Of a stretch of 64,000 bases of DNA, positions 12,513 to 23,698 are shown in pieces (the stretch's first letter is position 1; each line of letters opens with the position of its first letter). This DNA comes from Choanephora cucurbitarum (lineage: Eukaryota; Mucoromycota; Mucoromycetes; Mucorales; Choanephoraceae). Location: contig JAIWNI010000093.1 in NCBI GenBank assembly GCA_025331435.1, forward strand, positions 47,617 through 111,616, given 5' to 3'. Position numbers and translations under genes: made by a program. A model generated the notes under the pieces. The model did no database searches and was not told where the DNA came from. It worked only from the letters and a program-made list of their open reading frames with translations.

Positions 12513-13230
12513 TTAGTTAGCATGGATAGCGGCGGTTGTAAGGTCAGCTTCTGACGGTAATGCTGAATTTACTGTTCTAGTAGGAACTGCCTGATCAGTG
12601 GTGGAAAGCGCAATTTGAATTGAACTAGGTGGTTTGGCACTCAATACATGGCTGGGTGTAGGAGTATCTGTAAACAAATGTACTGTTTGCTGCACATATG
12701 ATTTTGAAGGCTTGAACCATTCGATTTCTAGATCCTCTACCAAGTCGCCCAAACGAGATCCACTTGCTACAATGACCCTGCTCAAACAGGAAGTTATATT
12801 GTCTTTAGATTCAATACGAGGACGAATCTCTACTTTAATGCGCTCCACATCATGAATATCGACAAAATATGATTTGAGATAGTCTAAATAGCCTTGTTCT
12901 TGATCAGGAACATATTGTAAGTCAATTACAAGTTCTGTATGAACATGGCTGCTATTTGCACCACCACCAACAAAGACTGTGTTCTCTAGTGTCATATCGG
13001 CATGTTCTTTTATCCACTCTAGAACTTGTTGACGGGTACCATAAAAGACCCAGCGAGTTGTGTTGCCTGCACTTGATACAGTTATCTTACTGGACAAAAG
13101 AGGTGGACGAACAATATGGCCTATCTGTCCAACAGGTGCATCTATTCATTACTCTCTGCTTAATACAAAGTATGTACCTTATTTGCTTATTTCTCAACTT
13201 ACTCATTTCATAACCATAGATCAACTTCAT
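12513..13230 (-). CDS. Conserved-looking protein of unknown function
   Basis: Two exons, 13230-13203 and 13141-12513, joined across a GT-AG intron (13142-13202), give 218 residues starting MKLIYGYEM. I do not recognise a family. Visible features: a compact N-terminal half with alternating hydrophobic strands and an FVGGGANSSHVHTELVIDLQY segment, then VERIKVEIRPR, then a Ser/Thr/Pro-rich low-complexity tail from about residue 150. No signal peptide or membrane segment. It is expressed toward the SOD gene (convergent, 268 bp apart). The coherent splice junction and the contrast between ordered core and disordered tail argue for a real gene. Confidence 0.6.
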
Positions 13231-13540
13231 TTTCGATTTCTGTGTTCTTTTAAAGATAAGAAGAAGAAAAAAAGATAGTTCGACTTTTTGGTTTCTTTTA
13301 TTTCTATACAAGTTTTCTGGAATTTCTTGGATGAAACCACAATGCTTAGGCTGTGACTACTCTAACCATAAAAGACGTTTCAGTTTGGCACCTAACTCCG
13401 ATGTCTATTTTTGAGCATTTGTATCACCTTCTTTTGATGCATGAAATCTTATGTTACGAGATAAAGCTTCTTCTACCTGATGTGTTTTAATTCAAAAAAA
13501 AAATCAAGTACAGTCTTTCCGTTTCAATCTGTAGCATTTT

Positions 13541-13775
13541 GAAAATGGTCAAGTTGGCGAAACAAAAGCAGAGGATGTGGTGAGTACCCGCCCTTGGACA
13601 ATGCTTTGACATTGGTTCACTCGCCCTGAAAGGGATTGAAAAATTGTTTACCTTGGCTTAGAAAGATATAAAGAAATATAATATAGCACAATTTTTTTAT
13701 CTGAGAATGAAAGCGCGGCTAGAGAGAGCCATTAACCACATCCTCTGTCCTCGTTTCGCCAACTTGGCCATTTTC
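13541..13775. repeat. MITE-like imperfect inverted repeat
   Basis: Arms 13541-13581 and 13735-13775, 41 nt each, are reverse complements at 36 of 41 positions (core CAAGTTGGCGAAAC), separated by 153 bp of non-coding DNA. No obvious target duplication was found at the ends. It could be a small non-autonomous DNA transposon or a hairpin RNA source. Confidence 0.5.
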
Positions 13776-14400
13776 ATTCATCTGAATGTGAAAACCGGTA
13801 TGTGTTTGGTGAAAATGCACTTCATTTTTTTTATGGATTTGAATATAACTCAGGTTCCATTTCTTTTTCTTTAATAATCTTACCTTTATGAATGATCAAT
13901 GATAGTAAAGATGGGACTGATGAAGCTATGAAAAACAAGAGGTAGTGCTGAGATGCCTATAGACGGCAAAAAGGAATGTATCACCAGTAATAACCAATAA
14001 GGACACAAAAGCAGCATTCATATAGAAGGCAACAGACCCACCTCAAGGTGATATTTATCCCCAAAAAAGGAAGAGAGCTCAACCATATGCCCAAGTCAAG
14101 CAGAGTAAAACTGTTGAAAACCCCCATTATTGTTATATGAAAATGGTAACATGGTCACTTTAAATCAAACCATGTACGGAGCATAGTACAGTCACTAAAA
14201 AACGAAATTGGATAATAAAAACTTGGTGTAAACTAAAAGACACATTAATGGCTCAAGACAATGTTCAATTGAGCTCTGCTTCTTTTCGTCATTGATTGCT
14301 TCTATAGTTTATTTGAATAAATTAAAAAAAAAAGAGTATATTATCATTCACCGGTTTTGTCCTTCATTCGCTACCTATTGATCATCTCAACTTTCTTTCT
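13776..14400. other. Non-coding AT-rich stretch
   Basis: No gene or repeat supported; only short poly-A runs and chance ORFs between the inverted repeat and the LINE relic. Confidence 0.5.
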
Positions 14401-15010
14401 TTCTTTCCAACCACTGGCCTCATTGTTCTGCATCCACCTCAAGATTCTGCAGCTCACGGGCATGGATGTTTTCACCCTCGATTCCTTACCCTCTTCTCTT
14501 TTGCCTAAAACATCGCTCAGACTGTAGACATCGAAGCTCCAAAGCCGTCGCTTTTGTCACCCAATGTAGCCTAAAGACTGTCAGCTTCCGTCCCTTCGTA
14601 ATACACTCAATGCGTCCTGTACCCACTACTAATCCCTTTTTCTTCTATTACTCCCCCAATCCATTCATCAACCCTTATACTCCCATTCCATTCTTTTAGC
14701 CATCAGATCACCACCTACAGTTCCTTCTGACCCCGCCTACTGTATAGTATCTACCTTAATCCAAGGCTTTAAATCACTTGCTTGTCCACCAGTTTTTCCT
14801 CAGGTCTTAAGTATCAATGGTCGGCAGTGGAAATTCTTCTGGCGCTTATGAATCCCCCACACTAACCACTCCACTTGATTTCGCATACTTCACAACATTG
14901 TAGCCATGGGCTTGCAAGCCCCCATCTCTATCTCCACCCTCGTTCCTCTACATCACTCTGTCACTTGTGCTCTACTACTGCCGAGGATCTTCTTTGCTTT
15001 TATTAGAGTT
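14400..15010 (+). pseudogene. Decayed LINE ORF2 C-terminal fragment
   Basis: Base composition changes abruptly to a pyrimidine-rich plus strand, as in the LINE coding region at 57-62 kb. Broken frames carry NGRQWKFFWRL (about 14819-14851) and, in another frame, LCHLCSTTAEDLLCFY (about 14958-15003). These line up in order with SASWKRFWALAL and CLLCSDIEDIFHFF of the 62-kb LINE, the latter being the CxxC...H..C knuckle after the reverse transcriptase. Stops and frameshifts separate the pieces, so it is a relic. Exact ends cannot be fixed. Confidence 0.45.
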
Positions 15011-15444
15011 CTCTCTTCTATCTTTCTTTATTGATATTCTGTTATATAACATACACACATAGCTTATCGGCTCATCCTAGAAATTGGTCAATAGCAACCA
15101 ATAAAATCTTGAATATATTTTCAACAGTTTTGGCATAATGAATGTCAAGTTGTAATGTTTTTGGTCAAACTTAATGAAAGATTTAGAAGTAAAAAAAACC
15201 TTTTTAGTGGCTGCACTTCTTGTTGTATTTGTTGAGTGTTTTATTTGGACATGTACCCTGGTAAGGAATGATAAAAGAAGACAGAGATCTAACAACACAT
15301 AGTATATTAACGATAGTCAAGTTGACGGAATGAAGAGAAGGAAAGACATAACAAATATAATTTAATAATAATAATAACAATAATAATAATAGTAATGACA
15401 ATCATATTTACAAAGAAAAAAAAAGAAAAGAAAAAGAGCCAAGC

Positions 15445-16297
15445 TTATTCACTTTCATGAACAGGCCAATCGAAAGATGGCCGGCGCCAACTTGTTGGTA
15501 TGCTGTTGCTGTTGTTGCGGCTTCTGAGTCTCTTCTTTAAACCTTTCAAGGTTTTGCTGACTTTATTCAGACATTGCATTGCACGTGGAATGCTGCAAAT
15601 GTCTGTGCAATCTCTTGGTAAAAAGAAATGAGAGTCGAGGTGTACTTGATACACACCTTCATGCTCAAGTTTTGCAGCAAAGATCTTCACCTTCTCTCCT
15701 TCTACTTCAAGGCCCAAGGCCACAGGATCTTCAACGCCAAACGCAACTTGTTCATCCAGCATCTTCTTTAGACACATTGCTATCTTAGCATTGTCAGAGA
15801 TTGCTTGTGATGGCTTTACGTCTTTGTTCTTGACTTCCATCGCCAACAAGTCAAGGCATATATCATCTTCTACTTTACACTTAATAATCAAGTCAGGTAG
15901 AAGTTTTTTCTTGCTGTTGCTGCTGCTGCTGCTGGTTCTTTTTCTTGAGCTGCTCTTGCTGCTCTTAATTTCATCCAAATTGGATGATTCAACATCATAC
16001 CTCTCAAGTGTACCATGCGTCCTAAGATTTATATCAGAAACTTCAATACTAAATCAACTGCTACTATATAACTTACCAAACGCCAAAGAAACTGCTATCG
16101 TTCAGCAGGAACACATCAACAAAACAGGCAATGTTTTGAAAAATCAAGGTATTTTCAGTTAGTGGATTATTTTGCCAGGAAGCAAGAGATCGACCTGATT
16201 TGGTGGCCTGAGTATTCCATATAAAGACAAAAGAGTTTTTACATGAAATTAAATATAAAAACATCTTTGGTAAATACAAGGGTTTAGTGAGAACCAT
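15445..16297 (-). CDS. PD-(D/E)XK nuclease-like protein, uncharacterised
   Basis: Exons 16297-16077 and 16021-15445 (intron 16022-16076) give 265 residues. After an N-terminal region of about 95 residues comes a Ser/Lys stretch (SSRKRTSSSSSNSKKK, NLS-like), then LLPDLIIKCKVEDD and LLAMEVKN. The spacing PD...ExK is that of a PD-(D/E)XK nuclease core. The following order of elements, an alpha helix with KMLDEQ, a strand-rich segment, LPR, then a helix AMQCLNKVSKTL, resembles the genes at 44.7 and 54.7 kb, where a clearer PDF...GEIKG occurs. I infer one superfamily; there is no direct evidence of nuclease activity. The start at 16297 is uncertain because the N-terminus has no recognisable domain. 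Confidence 0.6.
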
Positions 16298-16381
16298 TGA
16301 GTAGCAGAAAAAATGATTGCCTCATCTTCATCTCTTGGTGTTCTTATAAAAAGAAGATCGATCTGAAACAAACAATCAGGT

Positions 16382-18213
16382 TAATAAATTATCAGTGCAT
16401 GTATCCCCTCAAAAGAAGATGACAAAAAACTTTATGATATAGTGACTTCTTGCATAATTCATGGACCATGTGGGAAAGATATCAACCCCAGAGCACCATG
16501 TATGACCAGGAGCAAGGATGGTGAGCTGGTGTGTTCAAGGAAGTATTCCAAGGAGGCCAACGACATAACAAAGATGTTGTCCAACGGATATCCTTCCTAC
16601 AAACGTAAACAAACAAACAATGACGCTCATCACTATTCTTTCCGCCACCCTACAAGGAAGAAAAAGGTTTTTGAAGCAACAAATGAATGGGTTGTGCTTT
16701 ACAGTTCCTATCTACTCAAAAGACATAAAGCTAACATCAATGTTGAATGCTGCGCATCAATAGATGCAATTAAATGCATCAACAAATACATTCATAAAGG
16801 TCGAGACCATACTACATTAAAAATAAGTGACAGCAACAACGATGTAGAGAAGTATCTTCATGCACGGTACATAGGGCCTTCAGAAGCTGTATGGCGCCTT
16901 TTAGAGTTTCCTATTCATGAAGAAGATCCAACCGTTGTCCCTTTGCCTGTCTATTTACCAGACAAACAGACTGTTTACTTTGATCCTCAAGTCAATGATA
17001 ATGAGATCAGAGAAAAGCTGAATAATAGCAAGACAATGTCGATGTCATGGTTTGAATATAACCAGCAAAATACAGATGGTCGTAACTATCTCTATCAAGA
17101 ACTCCCTGAGCATTTCGTTTTCAGTAATAACGACAAAACTTGGAAGCCAATACAAAAAGGATTTGCAATCGGTCGAATGCTTTACATTAATCCTGTATGT
17201 GGCGAAGCTTATTATCTTAGACTACTCTTAACAACCAGAAAAGGGATGTGATCTTTTGATTAACTGAGAACGGTGGATGATGAGTTATGCTCGACTTCTA
17301 AGGAAGCCTTTTTGCAACTCCATCTTATCGAGGCTGACGATGGATGGTCTAATTGTTTTAGAGAAGCTGCTCTCTTTACAACTGGCTCAGGCCTGCGATC
17401 TCTTTTTGCCGCTGCTTTAGTATACGGTCAACTATCCCAGCCAAGCTCAATCTGGAACTAATTCTGTTTTGAGATATGTGATGACTTGGGTCATAAGCTC
17501 CATCAGCTTTTGTCCAATCAAGTCAATTATCTGTATAGCGAAACCGAGAAGTTTTATTTGGGTTAGCCAGCCTTAGATTATGGCCTGTTTTTAATTAACC
17601 AAGAACTTGAAGCTTTGAGCATGTCATTGCAAGACCTTGCTGATATGCCCTCTTTTTGTTACAACTGGCAAACTGCTCTTCAGAGTCCGAATGGTTCTTC
17701 GAATTCATTTTTGCAAGCTACTGAACAACTCAGTTTAGAAGAAGCAAGGAATCCTTTTGATTTGGCCTATCAAAGACTCAATCAAGGACAGAAAAATGCA
17801 TTATTGGCTTTATGGACAGTACTGAGTTTAACCTGGGTGACAAAGAATGCTTCTTTATCCAAAGTCCAACTGGAACTGGCAAGACATTCCTGTACAATAC
17901 CCTTCACTATTATGTGCGTTCCAAAGATAAAATAACAGCCTGTGCTGCCTCCTCCGGTATTGCTTCGCTTCTGTTGCCAAATGGTATGACTTTGTACTAC
18001 CTGTTCAAGATACCTCTTACCCTTAATCCTCATTCATCATCTCTTATCAACAAGAATAGCGAAATCGCGAATTTTTTAAGGAAGGTTGATGTAATAATTT
18101 GGGATGAAGTTCCCATGCAGCATAAATTGTGTTTTGAAGTAGTGAACAGTGCTTTACGTGATATTAAGGATTGTCCTGATAAACTGTACCTGAGTCTAGG
18201 AAATCAGTCCTGA
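16382..18213 (+). pseudogene. Degenerate Helitron helicase (Pif1-like)
   Basis: Several frames broken by stops carry successive Helitron Rep-helicase blocks. A segment with VTSCIIHGPCG, CMTRSKDGELVCSRKYSKEA and GYPSYKRKQ runs to about 17251. Then LQLHLIEADDGWSNCFREA, a segment ending LNQGQKNAL, and a helicase part with Walker A SPTGTGKTFLYN and Walker B VIIWDEVPM, stopping at 18213. The upstream Rep/HUH half and the downstream helicase motifs are missing. At least three frame breaks lie near 17250, 17460 and 17810. It is a dead fragment of a rolling-circle transposon; Helitron ends were not identified. Confidence 0.85.
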
Positions 18214-18531
18214 AGTACTACTACTAGTCTTTTGAAAAACTAGCATTCGCTCTGGCATTGCTATATTTTTTATTGCACAAAACATCATTATCTTGATATG
18301 GTCTTATCCAGCCAGCATGCCTTTGACAAAAGAATAGAAAAACTCAAGTCTAATAGAAAAGAGTGAGAAAGACAAAATCAGACCCATCTTGATACTACAT
18401 GACCAATAAAGACGCAAGCCAATTTGCCTCCTTATTGAATCATTGAGCTCTCTCATTTTCTTCCAACACACTAAACACTCTATCAACCAAAAAAAGAAGT
18501 TTCTCTTAACAGTTCTTACAGGCAAAATAAT

Positions 18532-20696
18532 TTAATTTCTTGCTGAAGCACTATAGATACCAATCTGCACCATCCAATCATTGGCAGAACCAAAGAAACC
18601 AACAATATTATGTCCTTCTGGTGCTTCAACCACATGCAATGAACCTCCTTCTCCACCAAACCATGGACTCAATCGACCACTACTTAACTTGAATTGAATT
18701 CCATCAATCCAGGCACCTGAGCGTACCAACAGGCTTTGAATATGCTCGCCTGGATAAACATCAAACAGAGACTGTCCACCACCCAAGAGGCCTACCTGAT
18801 GTCTTGAACCGTCATTCCAGACAAGTGCAAACCCATCTAAGAAGCAGCCATGATTGACAATGATACGGACAAGCTGTCGATTACCGAAAACAACAGACGA
18901 CTTTGCTTTGCCCTCCGAATCCCCACCAAAAATGTTGCTTTTGATGACGGGACCTTCTATGCCGGGTAAACGGATAACATGCTCTTGTAAGAATTGATGC
19001 AAGTTGTCAATGGTATATTGCGATTGGTTTGCAGAAGTGACTTCTAGCGAGATTCGTTGCGAAGAATGACATTTGCATCTTGTGCATATATCGCTATAGT
19101 TGACAACAATTTGCGTAGGCTGTGTTTGAAGAAACTCAAGATGAGTGCGATATTGCCCGTCCACAAACATTTCAATCATGGATAAACCAGATGGTGCAAC
19201 AATTTGGATTCGCTCTTTATCGAGAGGTACTATAGTAGGTGCAAAGCTATTCTTTGGACCGCATGGGCCATCCTGAGGTAGACGAAACGCAGGATGAAAT
19301 CGAAGTCGCATCACGTCTGCTCTATGCCTTTTGTTTCTTGATTTAGCACAACTATTTCATTTATAAAAGAGAGGTGATGTGCTTAATCGTCTTACCAGTG
19401 AGATCCATCTTCTTTTTCAGGCGGAATAGGTGATAGACCTGGTTCCTTGGCAACAAAAGTTCGATTCCAATTGTTGTATCCACGGCTCATCACCCCTATT
19501 CTTTAAAATCAGATCTCTCTTTCTTACTTCTAAAAAAAGACTTGAAGTAGGAATTACCTGTAGGTGTATGACTCAGTGTAAAACAATGACCTACTTCATG
19601 TAACTGGTACAAATTTAAGTCGCCTTTTTTTTATCTCACTTGACATCATTGCTTACCATAGCTCCCATACCGATATTAGCAGCCCTCCACCAATTACCAG
19701 ATTCATTTGCATCGTTGGCTACAAAGCGTGTGTCTGTAATTGTGTTGTTCAACAAGCTAGGCACAATATCTTCTACTGATACAGGCCAAGCATGGAGCAG
19801 ATGGGATCCAAACACACCCAATCTTGAATCTCCTGCACCACCTCCCAGTGCAGTATGTCCCAAGGACACTTGGCCATCCCAGTGTGAATCTAAAACAAGA
19901 CCAGCTACATAGCAAGGCTTATCAAAGGGTGGGTTATCATGTAATGCTTCCAAGAAATAGTCAAAGAGACTTTCAAAACTTTCATCTTGATGTTCGCTTT
20001 GTTGTGCTCGTCGCTTATCGCGTATTTCGCGAACAGTATGCTTGGATCGAATGACGTGAACATTAGCTGTTTGACGCATAATACCCTTGTCCTGTTGAGA
20101 TACAGTGTCAGGCAGCCAAGCCTCATCCAGGCGAAATGTACGCCGACCCAATCCATGACGATGCATTTGTTCTGCACAAAAGGCTTGCCACATATAACCT
20201 GCCATTCGAAGCTTCTCGATTGCAATGGCCAGCGTATTCTGTCCCTTCTTCTCTGGAGGCACATCAAATGTGGCAGGTGAATCTGAACCTATCATGATAA
20301 CTAATGACAATGGAGGGTTCTGTAACAATGGCAAATACTGGACATGAAAATGAAGTGTAGTATCCTCAAACACAAAAGTAATCGTATTGGGCCCGGGAAT
20401 AAGGTGTACCATAGCTTTGAAGTAGGAATCAGCACAGGGCCAATTTGTTGGTGGGAAATCGTTACATAGTACTTGAATTGGTTTATCAAAGGAACCTGTC
20501 CTTAAGCCAGCACGGCCATTGATTAAGAGAAAACGCTGCATATGACACACAATTCAGTCAGGTCTCTTGAAGGAGCTTTTCTGGTAGTGTATTTTGTTAC
20601 CTGGTATACTGTTTCCCCTTCTTTTACATTATTTATTTCAATCCCGGATAAATTAGGTCTTTGAGGAATAGTTGGTGTACTATGACCAAAACGCAT
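18532..20696 (-). CDS. Metalloprotease with C-terminal jacalin-like lectin domain
   Basis: Five exons (20696-20601, 20535-19657, 19603-19558, 19495-19396, 19327-18532) give 638 residues. The third exon encodes LHEVGHCFTLSHTPT, an HExxHxxxxxH zinc site near residue 327, followed across two introns by GSHWHRADVMRLRFHPAFRLP. This arrangement matches the fungal family of yeast YIL108W (putative peptidase, Pfam Metallopep). Residues from about 510 to the end form a jacalin-type beta-prism (GCFLDGFALVWNDGS, GEHIQSLLVRSGAWIDGIQF, GFFGSANDWMVQIGIY). No signal peptide is visible, suggesting a cytoplasmic enzyme. The substrate is unknown. The final intron acceptor was chosen (AAAAG|GC) because it yields SHWHRAD in phase. 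Confidence 0.88.
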
Positions 20697-21030
20697 TTAA
20701 AGAAAAAAAAAACAAGAGAGAAAAATGCGTTTTTGAAACAAGTATGTTAACCTTTTTTTTAAATAAGGGAAAAAAAGGGGGAAACTAAATTACACTTTTT
20801 TTTTTGGTATCATGCCTGGTTTTGATTATAAGGCTACTGTCAAGCCAAAGAATAAACACATCAGATATTTCTGCAAAAGGCCTGCTTCAGAATGGGGCTA
20901 TCGTCGCTTTCAAAAACACTTTTCCAGCAAACATCCTGATAAAATTAAAAAGACATATAGAAAAAATTTGAATCTGATTAAGAACTATAGTAACGATGTA
21001 CCAGATCGTGTCTTGGACTACATCAATGTA

Positions 21031-22363
21031 CAGTCAGACGAGGAAAAAAATTAGTAATTAATTGTCCGCAAATCATGGTTGTCATTATTAAATCATAAAA
21101 CACATCGTTATATCTTGCTTTACTTTCTACATTTTAATAAAAAAAATACAACAACATGCCTCACTGGAGCCTCGAAACTAAGATTCGTATCGTCGATCGC
21201 GCTGAAAATGGTTGGACTCACCAACAAATCTCTGAAACTCTTGGAGTACCACTTTCAACTGTCGGTCATATTATTAGAGGCTATTGTAATCGTGGTACTT
21301 TTGAGCGAAAGAAAGGTTCTGGAAGACCTCAAAAAATGGATGAACGTAGCAAGAGACACCTTTTGCGTATTGTTGAAAAAAATCCAGAGGCAACATTGGC
21401 GGAACTCCAGGCTCAAATGCCTGTCAAATGCAGCACTTGGCTAATATCTAAGCATCTGCATGAAAGCAAGCTCCACAAAAGAGTTGCTGTTGTTAAGCCT
21501 TTCTTAACTGAAAAGCAACGAAAAGCGAGGTATCAATTTGCCAAAGAGCATTTGAATAGGACTGTAGACCAGTGGAAGAGGGTCATTTGGACAGACGAAT
21601 CCAGTTTCCAAATTGGAGCAAATGTCGTAAAAAAGAAGGTGTGGAGACGACGCTTCGAAAAATACAAGAAGTCTTGCATCAAGGCTTCATTCAAGAGCGG
21701 CAGGACCTCAGTGATGGTTTGGGGTGCCATTTGTGGTGGAAAGAAGTCCCCTTTGGTTATCATGCCCAAGAATCAGCGAACAAGTCAACATTTTGTTGAC
21801 ATTGTATACGAGCCTGCCCTGCTCGATTTTTATCGAAGCATTCCAAATGCCATTTTAATGGAAGATAATGCTCCAATCCACCGAGCTAAAGCCGCTGAAA
21901 ACTGGAGGGTAGCTCATGGTATTGTGAAGATGAAGTGGCCTGCTCAATCACCAGATTTGAACCCGATCGAGAATCTCTGGTATATTATGAAAAAGCACTT
22001 TCATAAAAAATGGGCAAACCGCAGAAGCTCAATTGCTACCAAAGCACTCTTGGAATTCGTCTGGATCAAGATAGAAACAAGCTATATTGATAAACTTGTC
22101 GAAAGTATGCCTAAGCGCATGCAAATGCTTCTTGATGCCAAAGGTGGCTCAATAAAATATTAATTGTTTTAAACATCGATTTTTAACCTTTTTTTCTCGC
22201 TTTTTTGCGCAAAATATCCCTTCGTTATACATTCAAGAAAACCTGCTCATAGAAAGGGGTATTTATTATGAAAAAGATAGAATGATCAAAGGTACTATCC
22301 ATTTCTTCATCTAAAACAACCATGTCGGACAATTAATTACTAATTTTTTTCCTCGTCTGACTG
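21031..22363 (+). mobile_element. Tc1/mariner element A, apparently intact
   Basis: A 1333-bp element flanked by TA (21029-21030 and 22364-22365). Its 38-bp terminal inverted repeats (21031-21068 and 22326-22363) are perfect and begin CAGTCAGACGAGG. One uninterrupted transposase gene fills the middle. It sits in the coding exon of the AT-hook gene and shares its right-hand TA with element B. Confidence 0.95.
21156..22163 (+). CDS. Tc1 transposase (DD34E), element A
   Basis: Single-exon protein of 335 residues. The N-terminus has a paired-like helix-turn-helix (ETKIRIVDRAENGWTHQQIS, then a VPLSTVGHIIR recognition helix) followed by a GSGRPQK linker and a second HTH. The catalytic triad is complete: WTDESSF, LMEDNAPIHRA and NPIENLW, with 34 residues between the second Asp and the Glu, the Tc1 spacing. 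Length and motifs are those of a functional cut-and-paste transposase acting on the flanking 38-bp repeats. No stops or frameshifts. Protein sequence differs clearly from element B despite identical length. Confidence 0.95.
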   Translation: MPHWSLETKIRIVDRAENGWTHQQISETLGVPLSTVGHIIRGYCNRGTFERKKGSGRPQKMDERSKRHLLRIVEKNPEATLAELQAQMPVKCSTWLISKHLHESKLHKRVAVVKPFLTEKQRKARYQFAKEHLNRTVDQWKRVIWTDESSFQIGANVVKKKVWRRRFEKYKKSCIKASFKSGRTSVMVWGAICGGKKSPLVIMPKNQRTSQHFVDIVYEPALLDFYRSIPNAILMEDNAPIHRAKAAENWRVAHGIVKMKWPAQSPDLNPIENLWYIMKKHFHKKWANRRSSIATKALLEFVWIKIETSYIDKLVESMPKRMQMLLDAKGGSIKY

Positions 22364-22365
22364 TA

Positions 22366-23698
22366 CAGTCACCCAAAGAAAGTTTTGTGGGATTTCAAAA
22401 TCCGAAAACTATTGATGAAGGTTCCTCCTTCGAACATTACTATACAAACTCTTTTTATTTCTAATAAACTGCAAATAAAAACAATTAGAATGTCTCGCTT
22501 GACTCCTGAAACAAGAATTAAGATTGTTGAACGCAAAAATTTAGGCCATTCCTACGCCCAAATAGCTCGCGATCTCCAACTTTCACCTGAAACTGTAAGA
22601 CGAACTTGCCACAACTTCGAATCTCGAGGTACCGTTCACTCTTTGAAAGCCTCTGGACGTCCAAAAGCGATCAACGATAGAGTTAAGGTTATCTTGAAGA
22701 GAGCTGTGAAGCAAGACCGGACTAGAACACTTATGCAACTCCAACAGGAGTTACCTACCAAAGTTTCCACCCTCACCATCTCCAAGGCACTTCATGAGAT
22801 GAACCTCAGAAGTAGGGTAGCCACAAAAAAACCTTTTATAAGTGATGTGAACAGAGCAAAGAGGCTCAACTTTGCAAAACAGCATAAGGATTGGACAGTT
22901 GACCAGTGGAAGCAGGTCATTTTCTCTGATGAGTCTTCATTTGAGGTTGGTAAAGATCCGAAGAAGGTAAAAGTATGGAGAGAACCCGGGGAGAGATACA
23001 AACCAGAATGCGTGCAACCATCGTTTAGTAGTGGTAGGACTACCTACATGGTATGGGGTGCTATTTGTGGTGATAGGAAGTCGCGTTTGGTGATTTTCCC
23101 CATACATAAGGTGAAATCTGCAGAGATGATCCAGTATGTCTATCAACCGGTGTTGCTGGACTTTTATCGAAGTGTTCCCGGCGCTGTTTTGATGGAAGAC
23201 AATGCACGACCACACACATCAAAAGAGTCCAGTAGTTGGAAAATATCCAATGGTATTGAGAAGTTATGCTGGCCTCCTCAATCACCAGATCTCAATCCTA
23301 TTGAGAATATATGGATGAGAATGAAAGGATTCTTCCATGAAGAATGGATCAACTTTCGTGGAAGAAAAAACCATGAAGATATGCTCCACGATGCTTGGAA
23401 CAAAGTATCTATAGATGAAATCAATCGGCTCATTGAAAGCATGCCCAGGCGCATGCAAGAAGTGATTAATGCTAAAGGGGGCCCTACAAAATATTAGTGC
23501 TCTAATAAAAACATTTTAATATATTGAATACATTTCTTTTGTTTCCAAAGCAAAACTGAAGTTTACATTCAAGGATATTTATTCTTAAATTGTGAGTTGC
23601 TTAATGACTAAACGAAAGTTTTAAGGCTAACATAGTCATGATCGTTGAGAAGACCATGTCGGGTTTTGAAATCCCACAAAACTTTCTTTGGGTGACTG
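22366..23698 (+). mobile_element. Tc1/mariner element B, apparently intact
   Basis: A 1333-bp element flanked by TA (22364-22365 and 23699-23700). Terminal inverted repeats 22366-22405 and 23659-23698 begin CAGTCACCCAAAG and match at 39 of 40 positions. It is in the same orientation as element A and separated from it by a single shared TA. Its repeats are unrelated to those of A beyond the CAGTCA start, so it is a different family. Confidence 0.95.
22490..23497 (+). CDS. Tc1 transposase (DD34E), element B
   Basis: Single-exon protein of 335 residues starting MSRLTPETRIKIVERKN; upstream in-frame codons exist, but this ATG sits at the same offset from the element end as in element A. HTH signature YAQIARDLQLSPETVRRTC, then a SGRPKAI linker. 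The catalytic triad FSDESSF, LMEDNARPHT and NPIENIW has 34 residues between second Asp and Glu. No lesions are seen. The two proteins keep the same length and motif spacing, but many other positions differ, so B is not a recent duplicate of A. Confidence 0.95.
   Translation: MSRLTPETRIKIVERKNLGHSYAQIARDLQLSPETVRRTCHNFESRGTVHSLKASGRPKAINDRVKVILKRAVKQDRTRTLMQLQQELPTKVSTLTISKALHEMNLRSRVATKKPFISDVNRAKRLNFAKQHKDWTVDQWKQVIFSDESSFEVGKDPKKVKVWREPGERYKPECVQPSFSSGRTTYMVWGAICGDRKSRLVIFPIHKVKSAEMIQYVYQPVLLDFYRSVPGAVLMEDNARPHTSKESSSWKISNGIEKLCWPPQSPDLNPIENIWMRMKGFFHEEWINFRGRKNHEDMLHDAWNKVSIDEINRLIESMPRRMQEVINAKGGPTKY

Noticed and set aside
18223..18242. CTAGT...ACTAG palindrome after the Helitron relic as its 3' terminal hairpin
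   Set aside because: A short AT-rich palindrome with no clear CTRR terminus at the right distance; cannot be distinguished from chance.
22385..22489. N-terminal extension of the element B transposase
   Set aside because: The in-frame ATG at 22385 lies within the inverted repeat; the ATG at 22490 matches the position and length of element A.
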